64,000 bases of DNA. It comes from Methanogenium cariaci JCM 10550. Its GTDB lineage: Archaea > Halobacteriota > Methanomicrobia > Methanomicrobiales > Methanomicrobiaceae. The translations under genes were made by a program, and so were the position numbers. Numbering within the stretch: the stretch's first letter is position 1; each line of letters begins with the position of its first letter. The DNA is taken from assembly GCF_001315945.1 (NCBI RefSeq), contig NZ_BBBG01000009.1, positions 27,715 to 91,714 of the forward strand, read 5' to 3'. The notes under the pieces are model-generated. The model searched no databases, had not been told where the DNA came from, and was given only the letters and a program-made list of their open reading frames with translations. This document shows, one piece after another, positions 29,224-40,186 of this stretch.

Positions 29224-32095
29224 ATGCGTCTCATCATTGCGGAAAAGAATATTGCAGCCCGGCGTATCGCTGATATTCTTTCCGGTTCAGAGAAACCGGG
29301 CAAAGGAACACCGGTTCGCACGGGAAAGGAGAACGGTGTCAATACCTACCGGTTTGAGGACACGGTCACCCTTGGGCTGCGGGGGGGCCATGTGGTGGAG
29401 ATTGATTTTGAACCGGGATACAGCAACTGGCGTTCGGAGGTAAACACCCCCCCGAACTTATCGATGCGGGAACCATTAAAAAACCGACCGAGAAAAATAT
29501 CGTTTCCCTGATAAAAAAACTCTCCAAAAAGGCGACGCTCGTCACCATTGCCACAGATTTTGACCGGGAAGGAGAACTCATCGGTAAGGAGGCCTTTGAG
29601 ATCGTACGTGCCGCAAATAAAGACGTGCCGGTCCAGCGGGCACGCTTCTCCGCCATCACTCCCCATGAGATCTCCACCGCCTTTCAGGACCCCCCCGCTG
29701 AGATTGATTTTGATCTCGCCGCAGCAGGTGAGGCACGTCAAATAATTGACCTCATATGGGGGTGCATCCCTCACCCGGTTCATATCAATTGCCGCAAAAC
29801 GCGGCGGGAAGAGTATTCTTTCCGTCGGCAGGGTACAGAGCCCGACCCTCGCGATGATTGTCGACCGGGAGAAGGAGATAGAGGCGTTTGTGCCGAAACC
29901 CTACTGGATGCTCTCGGTGGATACCGAGAAAGACGGTACGCCGGTCACCGCACGCCATACCACCGACCGGTTCCATACCAAAAGTGAGGCGGTGAAGGCG
30001 GAGCAGAACACCTCTGCACCGCTCGTTGTCACCAGCGTCAAAGAAGGGACACGGGTCGACCGGGCACCGGCACCCTTCGACACCACATCGTTCATTGTTG
30101 CCGCAGGCCGTCTGCATTTCTCCGCGGCAAACGCGATGCGCATCGCAGAAGATCTCTATATGAACGGATACGTCTCTTATCCCCCCCGTACGGACAATAC
30201 GATATACCCGAAATCACTGGATGTCGAGGATATTTTACAGCAACTGAGGAAGAGTCCTCTCTCTCGTGCGGTGGAATGGACACAGGCGCACCGCAGGAAG
30301 GAACCGACCCGCGGAAAAAAATCCAGCACGGACCATCCACCGATTCATCCGGCGGGGGGGCTGCGAAAAAAGAGACCCTCACCGATGACCAGTGGAAAAT
30401 ATATGAACTCATTGTCCGGCGGTTTCTTGCCACACTCTCCCCCCCGGACGCACGCTGGACAACCCTGAAATACCTCTTTGACGCGGGGGGGCCGAGACCT
30501 ATACTGCCACGGGGGGGTCACGCCTTGCAGAGGCGGGCTACCGGGAGGTTTATACCTACAGTGAGGCGAAAGAGACCATCCTTCCGGTGATGAACGAGGG
30601 GGGGACCGTCTCCCGATCCTCGCGGTGAACAATGAAGAGAAATTCACCACCCCCGCCGCCCCCGCTATTCCCAGTCCAAACTGATTCAGCGGATGGAGGA
30701 ACTGGGTCTGGGCACCAAGTCCACCCGGCACGAAGTGATCGGCAAACTGATCTCGCGCCGGTATGTGGAGGGCACCCCCCCGGTCCGCCCCCCCACCCTT
30801 GTCGGGAGGGGCGTGGTGGAGGCGATGGAGAACCACGGTGTGCCTATCACAAACCCGGAGATGACGAGCACCATTGAACAGCACATGGAGGAGATCAAGG
30901 AGGCAAATCTCTCCCGTGATGAGGTGATCTCCGAATCAAAGACAATGCTGCGCCGCGTCTTTGATGCACTGGAGGCAAACGAGGAACAGATCGGCCGGGA
31001 GATCATGGACCGGAACGATGAGGAAAGGATCATCGGGAAGTGTCCGGTCTGTGAGCATGACCTCATGATACGCCAGACGAGGGGGGTATGTCTCAGTTCA
31101 TCGGATGCACGGGCTACCCCGAGTGTACATTTAACATCGGCCTTCCCAGTGCCGCATGGGGTACGGCCATTCGTGAAGATAAGACCTGTGAATCACACGG
31201 TCTGAACTTCGTCCGTCTGATCCGAAAAGGGGGGGCACGGCCATGGGAGATCGGATGTCCCCCCCTCTGTAACCACATCAACTCCAACAGTGAGGCGTTC
31301 AGGATGATGCCCTCTGCAGACGAGAAGATGGTGGCACGCCTGCATGCCGCCCATATCTACAGCGTGTATGAAGTGGCAAACGTTGAACCGGAACGGCTGA
31401 CAACGGCGCTCGCCACCGATGTGGCAACCGTGTCCCGTCTCCGCGAAGAAGCCAATGCTGTCCTCGAAATTCTCCGGAAACGCTCCGAACTGAAAAAATT
31501 CGTCCGCAAACATGTGGTGCCCCGCCGGGGGGGCCGGTCCCCCGCCAAAGTGGCTGCAGCCCTGGTGGAGGCAGGTGTCAGTGACCTCGAAGGGCTCGCC
31601 GCGATGACACCGGATGCACTCACAAAGATGCACCTCTCCGCAGCAGAGGCAGAGACGCTGCTGAATGAGACACGGGCGGTATACAACCGTGCGAAACTCC
31701 GTGAATACGGGGGGGTGCCTGCGGTGAGCCTGAAGAAATACTTTGAGGCAGGCATTACGACACCGGCAGACTTCTGTAGTCTTCACCCGGCATATCTCAG
31801 CGTTGTCACCGGCATAAAACCGGAGACTGTCTGGAAACATGCCACATCGGTCTGCACCGGTATGGGCGTTGCACCACCGGAAAAGGTGACTGCAAGGATG
31901 GTGGAGGCAGGGCGCAACGACCTTCTGCAGATCCCCGGTCTGGGTGAGATGATGCTGGAACGGCTCTACCGGGCAGGGGGGGTTATTGACATGGCAGGGC
32001 TGAAGGACGCAGATGCCGGACACCTTGCAGAAGTGACCGGAGTAACGTTAGAGAAGATTCGTGCATTTCAGGATGCATGCAGAGAAAACAAATAG
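29224..32095 (+). CDS. topA: DNA topoisomerase I, type IA, with C-terminal HhH extension (frameshifted)
   Basis: TOPRIM domain MRLIIAEKNIAARRIADIL and TIATDFDREGELIG; GRVQSPTLAMIVDREKEI; active-site GYVSYPRTDNTIYP; DHPPIHPA; KLIQRMEELGLGTKSTRHEVI; a C-terminal zinc finger (CPVCEHDL ... CTGYPEC) and a second Cys set (CES ... CPLCN). The last 250 residues are helix-hairpin-helix-like repeats (LQIPGLGEMMLERL, VVTGIKPETVW). Relaxes negative supercoils. Breaks at about 29450, 29695, 29757, 30358, 30441, 30487, 30513, 30600, 30655, 30778 and 31087 (G/C runs). About 955 residues, longer than bacterial TopA because of the tail. Confidence 0.92.
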
Positions 32096-32101
32096 ATAGC
32101 A

Positions 32102-32789
32102 ATGGATGACAGCTGGAAAGACTGGGTTCATATCACAAAACTGGACCCGGACAAAGTAATCGGCAACGATGCCGTCGCAGATATTGCGACAAGTGGAACG
32201 GACGCTGATGCTCTCGGGGGGGACACTGAATGTAACTCAGGAGAATATGCGTGAGCTGATCGCACAGGTAAAGGAGTATGATCTCCCCATCGTTGTTGAA
32301 CCCGCAGGGCCGGAAGCAGTGGTTCTGGATGAAGTGGACGGCCTCTTTGTGCCCAGTGTCCTCAATACCCCGGACATGCGCTGGATGGTCGGGAAACACC
32401 AGTACTGGGCAAAACATAACTGCGTTGACTGGACGAACGTTGTTCCCGAGGCCTATATCGTCCTGAATCCGGCATCATCGGTGGCAAGGGTCACGGGTGC
32501 AGTCTGCGACATATCTGCAACGGATGTCGCGGCCTATGCTGAGGTGGCAGACCAGTATTTCTCATTCCCCGTGGTATATATCGAGTATTCCGGTACCTAT
32601 GGCGATCCTGCCGTAGTGGCAGCGGCAGCAGACGCGGTCTCTGACGCCCGTCTCTTCTATGGCGGCGGTATCAATAATGCACAGAAGGCTGCGGAAATGG
32701 GCAGGTATGCCGACGCCATTGTCGTCGGCAATGCCGTCTACGACGACGGTGTCTCTGCACTCAAAGAGACCGTGAAGGCAGTCCACTGA
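32102..32789 (+). CDS. Geranylgeranylglyceryl phosphate synthase (frameshifted)
   Basis: MDDSWKDWVHITKLDPDK start at 32102, then GTDALMLSGTLNVTQEN, PIVVEPAGPEAV, VLNTPDMRWMVGKHQ, VPEAYIVLNPASSVARVTGA, YIEYSGTYGDP and LFYGGGINNAQKA (phosphate-binding). PcrB/GGGPS TIM barrel, joining geranylgeranyl diphosphate to glycerol-1-phosphate, the first ether bond of archaeal lipids. One frame break near 32206 (a single base missing after GACGC; the exact base is uncertain) restores DALMLSG; the 7-G run at 32217 adds one Gly. About 229 residues. Lies 6 bp after topA. Confidence 0.93.
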
Positions 32790-32810
32790 GAAGACGAGGA
32801 GATATACCAC

Positions 32811-33555
32811 ATGCCAGAGGTTGAAATTGTCCTTGTTGAACCCCCCCTGTATGAAGGGAATATCGGATTTGCCGCACGGGTGATGAAGAACTTCGGGTTT
32901 ACCCGGCTTGTACTCATCAACCACCTGAGATGGGAATTGAGGCAATATCCCGTTCATCCCATGCAAAGGACGTGCTGGAATCAGCCGTCATTGCAGAGTC
33001 GCTGGACGAGGTGATTGCCGGGTCCAACATGCTTGTTGCGACAACCGGGGAACTCTCAAAGACGATATCCCATGCGATGCGCATGCCCTATTATACCCCC
33101 CCGGTGAGCTGCGAGATATTGTTGCGCCTGTTGACGGCAGAATCTCCATTCTTTTCGGTAGGGAAAACTGGGGGGGTCTGTCCAATGAAGAGGTGCGGCA
33201 GTGTGATGTCATATGCACCATCCCGACATCACCGGAGTATCCGATCGTCAATATCTCCCATGCGGTTGGAATCGTCTGCTATGAGCTTGCCCACCTCCCG
33301 CGTGGGGATTACATCACCGCTTCCCGGCGCGAGATGGATGCCCTCTACGATCATATTGACGAGTTTCTGGACCTTGTCGATCACCATGAATACAAGCGGG
33401 CAAATACTCTGACCATGATGCGGCGGATCTTCGGGCGCACTCTTCTTACCGGCCGGGAGGTGTCCACCCTCCATGGGCTCATACGGCGTGCCGAGTGGCA
33501 CATCAATGAGGGGAAAGAGAGCGAACGTGATGATTCAGCCACCGGTCTGGAGTGA
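32811..33555 (+). CDS. trmJ: tRNA 2'-O-methyltransferase, TrmJ/SpoU family (frameshifted)
   Basis: SPOUT fold: [20 protein letters not shown] (motif 1, Asn/Arg), [18 protein letters not shown] (motif 2, GPE/GRE-type AdoMet knot) and [19 protein letters not shown] (motif 3). Archaeal TrmJ makes 2'-O-methylcytidine at tRNA position 32. Breaks near 32925 (two C where three give [13 protein letters not shown]), 33096 (C7) and 33168 (G7). About 248 residues; GAGGAG about 10 bp upstream of ATG is a good ribosome-binding site. Confidence 0.9.
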
Positions 33556-33598
33556 GGTGAGTCCCGGTTGGCCGTGCCACTGGGAACATTCCGGCAAG

Positions 33599-33612
33599 AT
33601 AAATAAATAACC
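33599..33612 (+). promoter_or_regulatory. Candidate TATA box for dcd
   Basis: ATAAATAAATAACC, ending 29 bp before ATG 33641, sits at the archaeal TATA position. Confidence 0.4.
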
Positions 33613-33640
33613 GCTCACAACCCATTTTCTATCAGATATT

Positions 33641-34199
33641 ATGATTCTCGTTGACTGGCAGATACAGGACCGCATTGAGCGGGGGGGTTTTATAAAAATC
33701 GACCCGTTCGATCCGAAGTTTATTCAGCCAATTCGATTGACATCCGGCTGGGTGACCATTTTGTGTGGTATGAAGAGTCTGATGATGTTATTGACCCCCT
33801 ACGAACAGGATTCCGTTGTGTCCCACGTGAACGAAGAGCATGCAGAGTATATCGATATTCCCCCCCCGGCATGTTCCTTTTGGCAGAGACCCATGAGTGT
33901 ATCACACTGCCGGACAACATCGTTGCGACCATCGAAGGAAAATCCAGCATTGCGCGTCTGGGCATTGCCCTGCACCAGACGGGAGGATGGATTGATGCAG
34001 GATTTTGCGGAACCATCACCCTTGAGATATCAAATGCAAATCGCCGTCCGGTCCGCCTCTATGCAGGAATGCCAATCGGTCAGCTGGTTTTTTATACAAC
34101 CGAACGTGCAGAGAAACCATATGGTTCAAAGGGGGGGATGCAAAATATCTCAACCAGCGGCAGGCAACCCTCTCACGCTACCATAAAAATATCCGGTAA
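33641..34199 (+). CDS. dcd: dCTP deaminase (frameshifted)
   Basis: [35 protein letters not shown] (substrate-binding Ser/Arg), [33 protein letters not shown] (the GKSSxAR motif), [19 protein letters not shown] (catalytic Glu) and GQLVFYTTE. Deaminates dCTP to dUTP for thymidylate synthesis. Breaks near 33736 (two C where three give QPNSID), 33798 (C5 where 4 gives IDPYEQDS), 33866 (8 C) and 34132 (7 G), ending at TAA 34199. About 184 residues, normal for the family. Confidence 0.92.
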
Positions 34200-34283
34200 A
34201 CCGGTTTGTACCGGGAATCCATACCCTAATTATGGAACAGATCAAAACGATATCTGCGATAAATATACCGAGGAGTATCCACC

Positions 34284-36123
34284 ATGCGAATTTTGCTGAT
34301 TCATTCCGACCAGATAACATATGAGGCCCAGAAGAAGACACCGGTAGCAGAAGAGAACATTGTGCCGGCCGACGGACTTGAAGAGGCACTGACAGCATTC
34401 TGTGCTGTGGAAGCGCCGGACGAAGAGAATATCGCGGGTGTTGCGGCAAAGACCGCAGCAGAGATCCTTGAGGCGGCTGAGAAACTGGGGACAACAAATA
34501 TCATGGTCTACCCGTATGCTCATCTCTCCAGTGACCTCTCCAACCCGAGGCGGCGGTTGAGGCACTGACCGCAATCGAGGAGATCTGTTCCCGAAAAGAA
34601 GGGATGACGGTCAAGCGTGCACCGTTTGGATGGTACAAGTCCTTCACCCTCTCCTGTAAGGGCCACCCCCTCTCCGAACTCTCCCGGACAATTACTCCGG
34701 AAGACACGAAAGAGAAGGCAGAGAAAAAGCAGGTCACCCACACCTTCTTTGTTCTCACCCCCGGAAGGTGCACGGGAAGATGCCACGAAGTATGCGGATG
34801 ACACTCCGTTCGGGCAACTGGTCAAAAAAGAGACCGGAATCGCTGCAGAAGCAACCGGTGACTCGGTGCACTGCGAACTGATGCGGGCAAAGGAACTCGT
34901 TGATTACGAACCTCTCTCTGATGTCGGGAACCACCGCTGGATGCCCCCCCGTGGCAAGATCGTACGCGATCTGCTTTCGGATTATGTCCTCGGGCTGGTG
35001 CTCGACTATGGCGGTATGCCGGTTGAGACACCGGTCATGTATGACCTTGACAACCCGGCCATCAATGAACACGCCGGTAAATTCGGTGAACGCCAGTACC
35101 GGTTCAAGTCAGGCAACCGGAACATGATGCTCCGGTTTGCCGCCTGCTTCGGGATGTTCTCTATCATGCACGATATGCACATCTCACCCAACACGCTCCC
35201 GATGAAGATGTACGAACTCTCCACCTACTCCTTCCGTCACGAGCAGAAGGGTGAGTGCATCGGCCTGAAGCGTCTGCGTGCCTTTACGATGCCGGACATG
35301 CACTCCCTCTGCCTTGACATGGACCAGACGCTCTCCTGCTTTGAAGAGCAGATGATGATCGGCTGGCAGACCGGCCGGGATCTTGAGACCCCCCCGCTTG
35401 CCGGTATCTTCCGGTGCACAGAGGCGTTCTATGAAGAGCACGAAGAATGGGTCAAAGGTCTCGTAAAGACATCCGGTGTACCAATGCTCATTGAAGTGCT
35501 CTCCGACCGGGTGCATTACTGGGTGGCAAAAGTGGATCTTGCGGCAATCGACGGGCAGGGTCGCCCGATTGAGAACCCGACCGTCCAGATCGATGTGGAA
35601 TCATCAGAGCGCTTCGATATCAAATATTTCACCGACGAGGGAGAAGTCCATCCCCCCAATTATTCACTGTTCCCCAACCGGGTCCATTGAGCGGGTCATC
35701 TGCGCCCTCTTAGAGAAGACCGCAACGCAGGATGTCCCGATGCTCCCGGTATGGCTCTCTCCGACACAGGCACGGGTTGTGCCGGTGGCCGAGCGTCACA
35801 TTGCCTACGCAAAAGAGGTCTGTGACCTCCTGACAAAGGCAGGCATCCGCTGTGACGTTGATGATCGTGAAGAGTCGGTTGGCAAGAAGGTCCGGGAAGC
35901 AGGCATGGACTGGGTGCCATACGTGGCAGTCGTCGGTGACTCTGAGGCTGAGTCCGGAAAACTCACCGTGACCATCCGCAAGGATTCACAGCCAAAGAAA
36001 CCCTGCAAGGAAGAGATGACACCGGAAGCACTGGCAGAGAAAATTTCCGCCGTGACCGCAGGCATGCCTGCACGGAAACTCTACACCCCAAAGATGCTCT
36101 CCATGAAACCGCGTTTTATCTGA
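34284..36123 (+). CDS. thrS: Threonyl-tRNA synthetase, archaeal type (frameshifted)
   Basis: The N-terminal 140 residues are the archaeal editing domain related to D-aminoacyl-tRNA deacylase ([33 protein letters not shown]). The class II core includes [16 protein letters not shown], the motif 2 region [43 protein letters not shown] and motif 3-type SERFDIKYF; the C-terminal anticodon-binding domain begins [16 protein letters not shown]. Good ribosome-binding site GAGGAG 8 bp before ATG 34284. Breaks near 34547 (three C where four give [10 protein letters not shown]), 34762 (C/G runs) and 35655 (C run). About 612 residues. Confidence 0.94.
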
Positions 36124-36332
36124 ATTTTTCCGACATTATTTTCCTTTTTTTGACAGAATCCTGCTGGGGGGGATGCAGCAGAGAATCGTCTATCAGGCAG
36201 TTCGTGTACACCGTCAATTGGAATCCCGCACCCGTTCACTGGCGGATGACTGCTGTGCGATATTACGACATGGAGGAGAGATATCCCAGCACAACCCTAG
36301 ACATATGAATGGACGGGGGGGAGAAGTGTGCG

Positions 36333-38300
36333 TCACTTGGGAGAAGAGGAGTTCCGGCAGGCACCCGGGGGGGGAATCGTGAGCGAGAAGGTCGCTCCCC
36401 TGCCCGCCGTGCCGGTCTCTTCAATGGTGATACCGGTAAGTCCCAGCATTTCTCGAATGAGATAGAGGCCATACCCCGTGTTTGACCCAAAACCTTTCTC
36501 AAATATCCGTTTTTTTATCTTATCCGGCACCCCGACACCGTCATCCGCAAACGTGAGCATGCCGCCGCCATCTGTGTCCGGTACCCAGGAGATCTCCACG
36601 GAAGATGCATTAAATCCGTGCCTGAGAGTATTTTCCATCAGATTGAAGACGACTTTCTCAAAGAGATGGTCTGCATAGATTTCAAGGTCACCCGTATCGC
36701 ACGAAACATGAATTGCAGAAAGTTCGGTGTATTGCGACACCTTTGTAACGACAGAATGGATATGCTGCCATGTGGGCTTTTCCATCCCGATAGATTCATA
36801 ATCCCGGGTGAAGAGGAGCTGCCGTTCAATGGTTTCTACACTCTCTAATATGGCTGATACGTACTTTGCATCGACAGGTTCTCCCGCTGCAATGGTATCT
36901 GCGAGCAGCTCTTTGAAGAGCAGCATCTTCGTCACCTGGTTCAGGATATCATGCCGGGTGACAGAGGAGAGGAGGGAGAGTTTCAGGTTCGTTTTCCGCA
37001 GGGCCTCTTCTGCCATCGCCTGTTCACTGATATCGATCACTGCGCCATGTACCCAAAAACTCCCCCCCCTCACGGCTGATGGGACTGCTGTAGACCAGTG
37101 CAGGGAATGTGGTTCCGTCCATGCAGCGAATGGAAAACTGCTGGCCCTGTATCCGGCCACCTGACGCAACCTCAGCAATAGCTGATTCAACACGGCTGAC
37201 ATCTTCAGGGACAACTAAATGTGTGAGAGAAATGCCCGAATCCAGTATTTTGGGATTGCCTTTCATGACGGCATATGCAGTCTGGTTTGCAAATGTCACT
37301 TCTCCTGTTTCATCACATTCATAAAGAATAATGGGGGATGAAATCAGCCAGTTCCCTAAACCGCCGTTCACTGTTTCGCAGCTGTTCAAGCATCTCTTTT
37401 TTCTGATCGGTAATGTCGACGGCAAAGAATGCGACAGCGTTCGCCTCACCGGTGCTGCTAATTACCGGGGTCAGGCGTATCTCAAATACCTGACTAAACA
37501 TTTCCATTTCAATGATCTCAGGCTCTCTCTCTTCAAGAACACGGGTGAATCCCTCACTCAGACCCTTCATTACAGCTGAGCGCAAACCATGAGTACCTAG
37601 GCTATATGTCCCGCCCCCGGAGAAAGGCATGTACCCGGAAGAAGGCGGCGTTGGCAACAATATAAGACAAGTTCCTTCCAATTAGTCCCGCAGGTTCTGA
37701 AATACTGTCAATAAATGACTGCAGTGCGTTTTTTGAATCCTGCAGGTGTTTTTCTGCAAGGGTCCGTTCACGCACTTCATCGATCAGCGCCTGATGGGAA
37801 AGACAGCCCCGGACAGATATCGCAAATTTTTGTATCACATCGTGTAGCTGTGCCAGTTCTTCTGAACTGAACGCTTCATCCCTGTTCCGGACATAAATCT
37901 TCAGGACACCAAAATCTCCCAGAGGATACAGTGCATACGCCCCTCCCAAAATTTGTTTTTCCGCTATAAGCAACTGAAATTCGGCATCATGTGCAGAGTA
38001 TGAGACCGGCTTCCCGTCGGTAAGCGACGTGAAGAGTGGGTGGTCAACAGGCAGAATTGTATGGTCTGCCATCTCCAGAGGGCAGGCGTAGACACATGTT
38101 GCATCTCCTGTGTCCTCTCCTTTTTTCAGCACATCATTCCTGAGCCAGAGCGACACAAATGAATAGTTTTTCCGGGTCAGTAAACGTGTGCAGAATGCGT
38201 CACAGTTCTCCTGCAGATCAAGGGAATTGCCGATGGAAAAGACCAGCTCATTGATGATTGACAGATCTTTTGACATATCGGGCACCTGATTCATCATCAT
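36333..38300 (-). CDS. GAF-PAS-PAS sensor histidine kinase (frameshifted)
   Basis: Order from the N-terminus: a GAF-like domain (from MNQVPDMSKDLSIINELVFSI; SFVSLWLRND; GGAYALYPLGDFGVLKIYV), a short PAS (IDSISEPAGLIGRNLSYIVANAAF), a second PAS with RVESAIAEVASGGRI and VIDISEQAMAEEAL, then the kinase: H-box SVTRHDILNQVTKM, N-box NLMENTLRHG, G1 FADDGVGVP, G2 GYGLYLIREMLGLTGI and GRGATFSLTIPP. No membrane segments, so it senses a cytoplasmic signal. Breaks near 37612, 37333 (C5 where 4 gives IPIILYECDE) and 37066 (7 G). No response regulator is adjacent. About 655 residues. The C-terminal ~15 residues are uncertain because of a C7-8 run. Confidence 0.83.
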
Positions 38301-38622
38301 AAAATCGCCTGTGTATGTCCCCTGCGCAACTCTTCAGTATCCGGAACATCCGTATCTCCAAAGAACGGAGTACCAATATCATCCGGACCTCTGGAGAGAC
38401 CCGGTGCAGAAGCGAGAACGTCACTGATAGCTGATGATTTGATAACCATGTAACCGGATCCTCCACATAATGCCCAATATTTTCCCGCATTTATGCGGGT
38501 ATGGATATTTGCTCCGAATCGCGTTCAAATTGAAATGATACGGGTAGTATAATATTCAGATATTATCCCGGATGTCCGGAAACAAAACACGGGATAGAAT
38601 CAGAAAAAGTATGGGAGAGCTA
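38301..38622. other. Intergenic region between histidine kinase and nifB
   Basis: 322 bp, presumably holding the minus-strand promoter of the kinase. An 80-codon reverse reading (38248-38490) overlaps the kinase start and has no recognisable content. AT-rich around 38520-38565. No RNA or repeat seen. Confidence 0.5.
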
Positions 38623-39541
38623 TTACTGTGACCCGCAGTTCCGGTATATCTCATCCTGCACATCTTTTCCGAGCTTTCCGATGGCGTCAGAGCGGCAGCG
38701 TGCACAGTGCCTCATCTGGCGGACAAACGGGGGGGCACATGCATCATGCATTTCCTTCTTGTCCGCGAGCGTGGGCGGAGTTATATGGGCAAACTTATAC
38801 TGGGGGGGGATGACCGGGATGATATTGAAGGTATAGACACCCATCTCCCCCCCCATTTTCTTTGCGATATCAACGACATGGTGGTCATTGACACCCGGGA
38901 TGAGCACCGTGTTCACCTTGACAAGCATCTTACGTTCTACGGCCATTTCAATACCTTTCAACTGCTGTGCAAGAAGGCGCTCTGCTGCCTCGCGTCCATG
39001 CAGTTTCTTCCCTTCCCACTCGACAAAGGAGTATATTTTCTCGCCGATTTCCGGGTCAATCGCATTGCAGGTCACCGTAATGTTTCCTACATCATACTCA
39101 TCAAGGAGATCAACATACTCAGGAAGCATCAGTCCATTTGTGGACAGACACTTGATGGGAACGGGAAATTCTTCCTTTAACATACGTAGTGCTTCGAAGG
39201 TCTCGTCGTTTGCAAGGGGGGGGTCGCCCGGCCCTGCAATGCCTATGACCTTGATGTAGGAGAACTTCGCCATCACTTCACGGACCAGCACGAGTGCTTC
39301 TTCCGGGGGAGAGCACCTTACTGCATACGCCGGGGCGGCTTTCGTTAACGCAGTCAAAGTCCCGGATACAGTAGTTACACTGGATATTGCATTTGGGTGC
39401 AATCGGGAGGTGCATTCTCCCAAACTTGTGACATGCGTTTTCGCTATAGCACGGATGTTCCTGTATCTTCCTGAGGACGTCTGGGTCGTACGGGATCTCT
39501 TCTCCGTTAACCGTTGCAGTAGGATATTCGCCTGATGCCAT
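38623..39541 (-). CDS. nifB: NifB-type radical SAM iron-sulfur cluster protein (one frameshift)
   Basis: HPCYSENACHKFGRMHLP, then the radical-SAM cluster APKCNIQCNYCIRDFDCVNESRPG (CxxxCxxC), then KVIGIAGPGDP(P)LAN (SAM-binding GPGDPLAN), CLSTNGLMLPEYVDLL, VTCNAIDPEIGEKIYSF, VKVNTVLIPGVNDHH and a terminal Cys-x-x-Cys (HCARCRSDAIGKLG). NifB fuses [4Fe-4S] units with a SAM-derived carbon to make the [8Fe-9S-C] precursor of nitrogenase cofactor. No nif structural genes are visible in the window, and a similar cluster has been reported in the MCR activation complex, so this copy may serve methanogenesis. Break at 39309 (C5 where 4 gives KVLSPEEALVL). About 306 residues. No C-terminal NafY-like domain, typical of archaeal NifB. 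Confidence 0.92.
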
Positions 39542-39566
39542 TCAATAGCCAATTTTGTAACAGACC

Positions 39567-39577
39567 AATAATAAACG
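39567..39577 (-). promoter_or_regulatory. Candidate TATA box for nifB
   Basis: Reverse-strand GTTTATTATTG lies 26-36 bp upstream of the nifB ATG (39541), the expected archaeal spacing. The 72-bp gap to the divergent lipoprotein gene must contain both promoters. Confidence 0.4.
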
Positions 39578-39646
39578 TATGGAAACAACGCAACGAATCC
39601 CGGGAAGACCAACATGGTTTATATCAGGGGGGGGAAATCTTTTAGT

Positions 39647-40186
39647 ATGAAGCGGAATGGACCAATCACCCTTGTCATCATCACACTGTTTCTCGCGGTA
39701 ATGGCCTGTGGATGTGCTACGACGGACGAATCTGCTGAATCCACACCGGTAATCACCCCCCCCGTCCCGACTGAAGAAGAGGCGTGGGCCGTTACTGATC
39801 CTATCTTTATCAAATCAGCAAATGTGCCGGATTACAAAACAACCATCCGGGCAGAACCGATTGAACATGTCTTTGGCGTATATGTCAGCGTTGATATTGA
39901 TGCCACCGTAACGGGGGGCAATATGGCAAGTGAGGGGGACAATCTCTTCATCGTCGGATTTGCCTACAATTACGCAGAAGTATCAAAAGATTTCACGATT
40001 ACATCCTATACCGATGTCATCTCCTCAGGTATCCCCCCCTACCGATCAAAAACGGATCGCATCTTCCCCCCCATGAACACGAAGACTCATACTCTCAACG
40101 TTGTGGGATTAAAAGACGGGATGCAGATCAATCCCTCTGAACCCTATAATTACGGTGTCATCATCATGCTCAGGGATGAAGTGTAA
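39647..40186 (+). CDS. Predicted lipoprotein of unknown function
   Basis: Start taken at ATG 39647 (MKRNGPITLVIITLFL) because it begins a normal lipoprotein signal: Lys-Arg, hydrophobic core, then lipobox VMACGCATTD. An upstream in-frame ATG at 39614 would add a non-signal leader across an 8-G run. After the lipobox is a Ser/Thr/Pro linker (TPVITPPVPTEEE) and a beta-rich domain of about 130 residues with no recognised family. 179 residues, intact. Probably surface-anchored. Its last 37 bp overlap the convergent membrane protein gene. Confidence 0.65.
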   Translation: MKRNGPITLVIITLFLAVMACGCATTDESAESTPVITPPVPTEEEAWAVTDPIFIKSANVPDYKTTIRAEPIEHVFGVYVSVDIDATVTGGNMASEGDNLFIVGFAYNYAEVSKDFTITSYTDVISSGIPPYRSKTDRIFPPMNTKTHTLNVVGLKDGMQINPSEPYNYGVIIMLRDEV

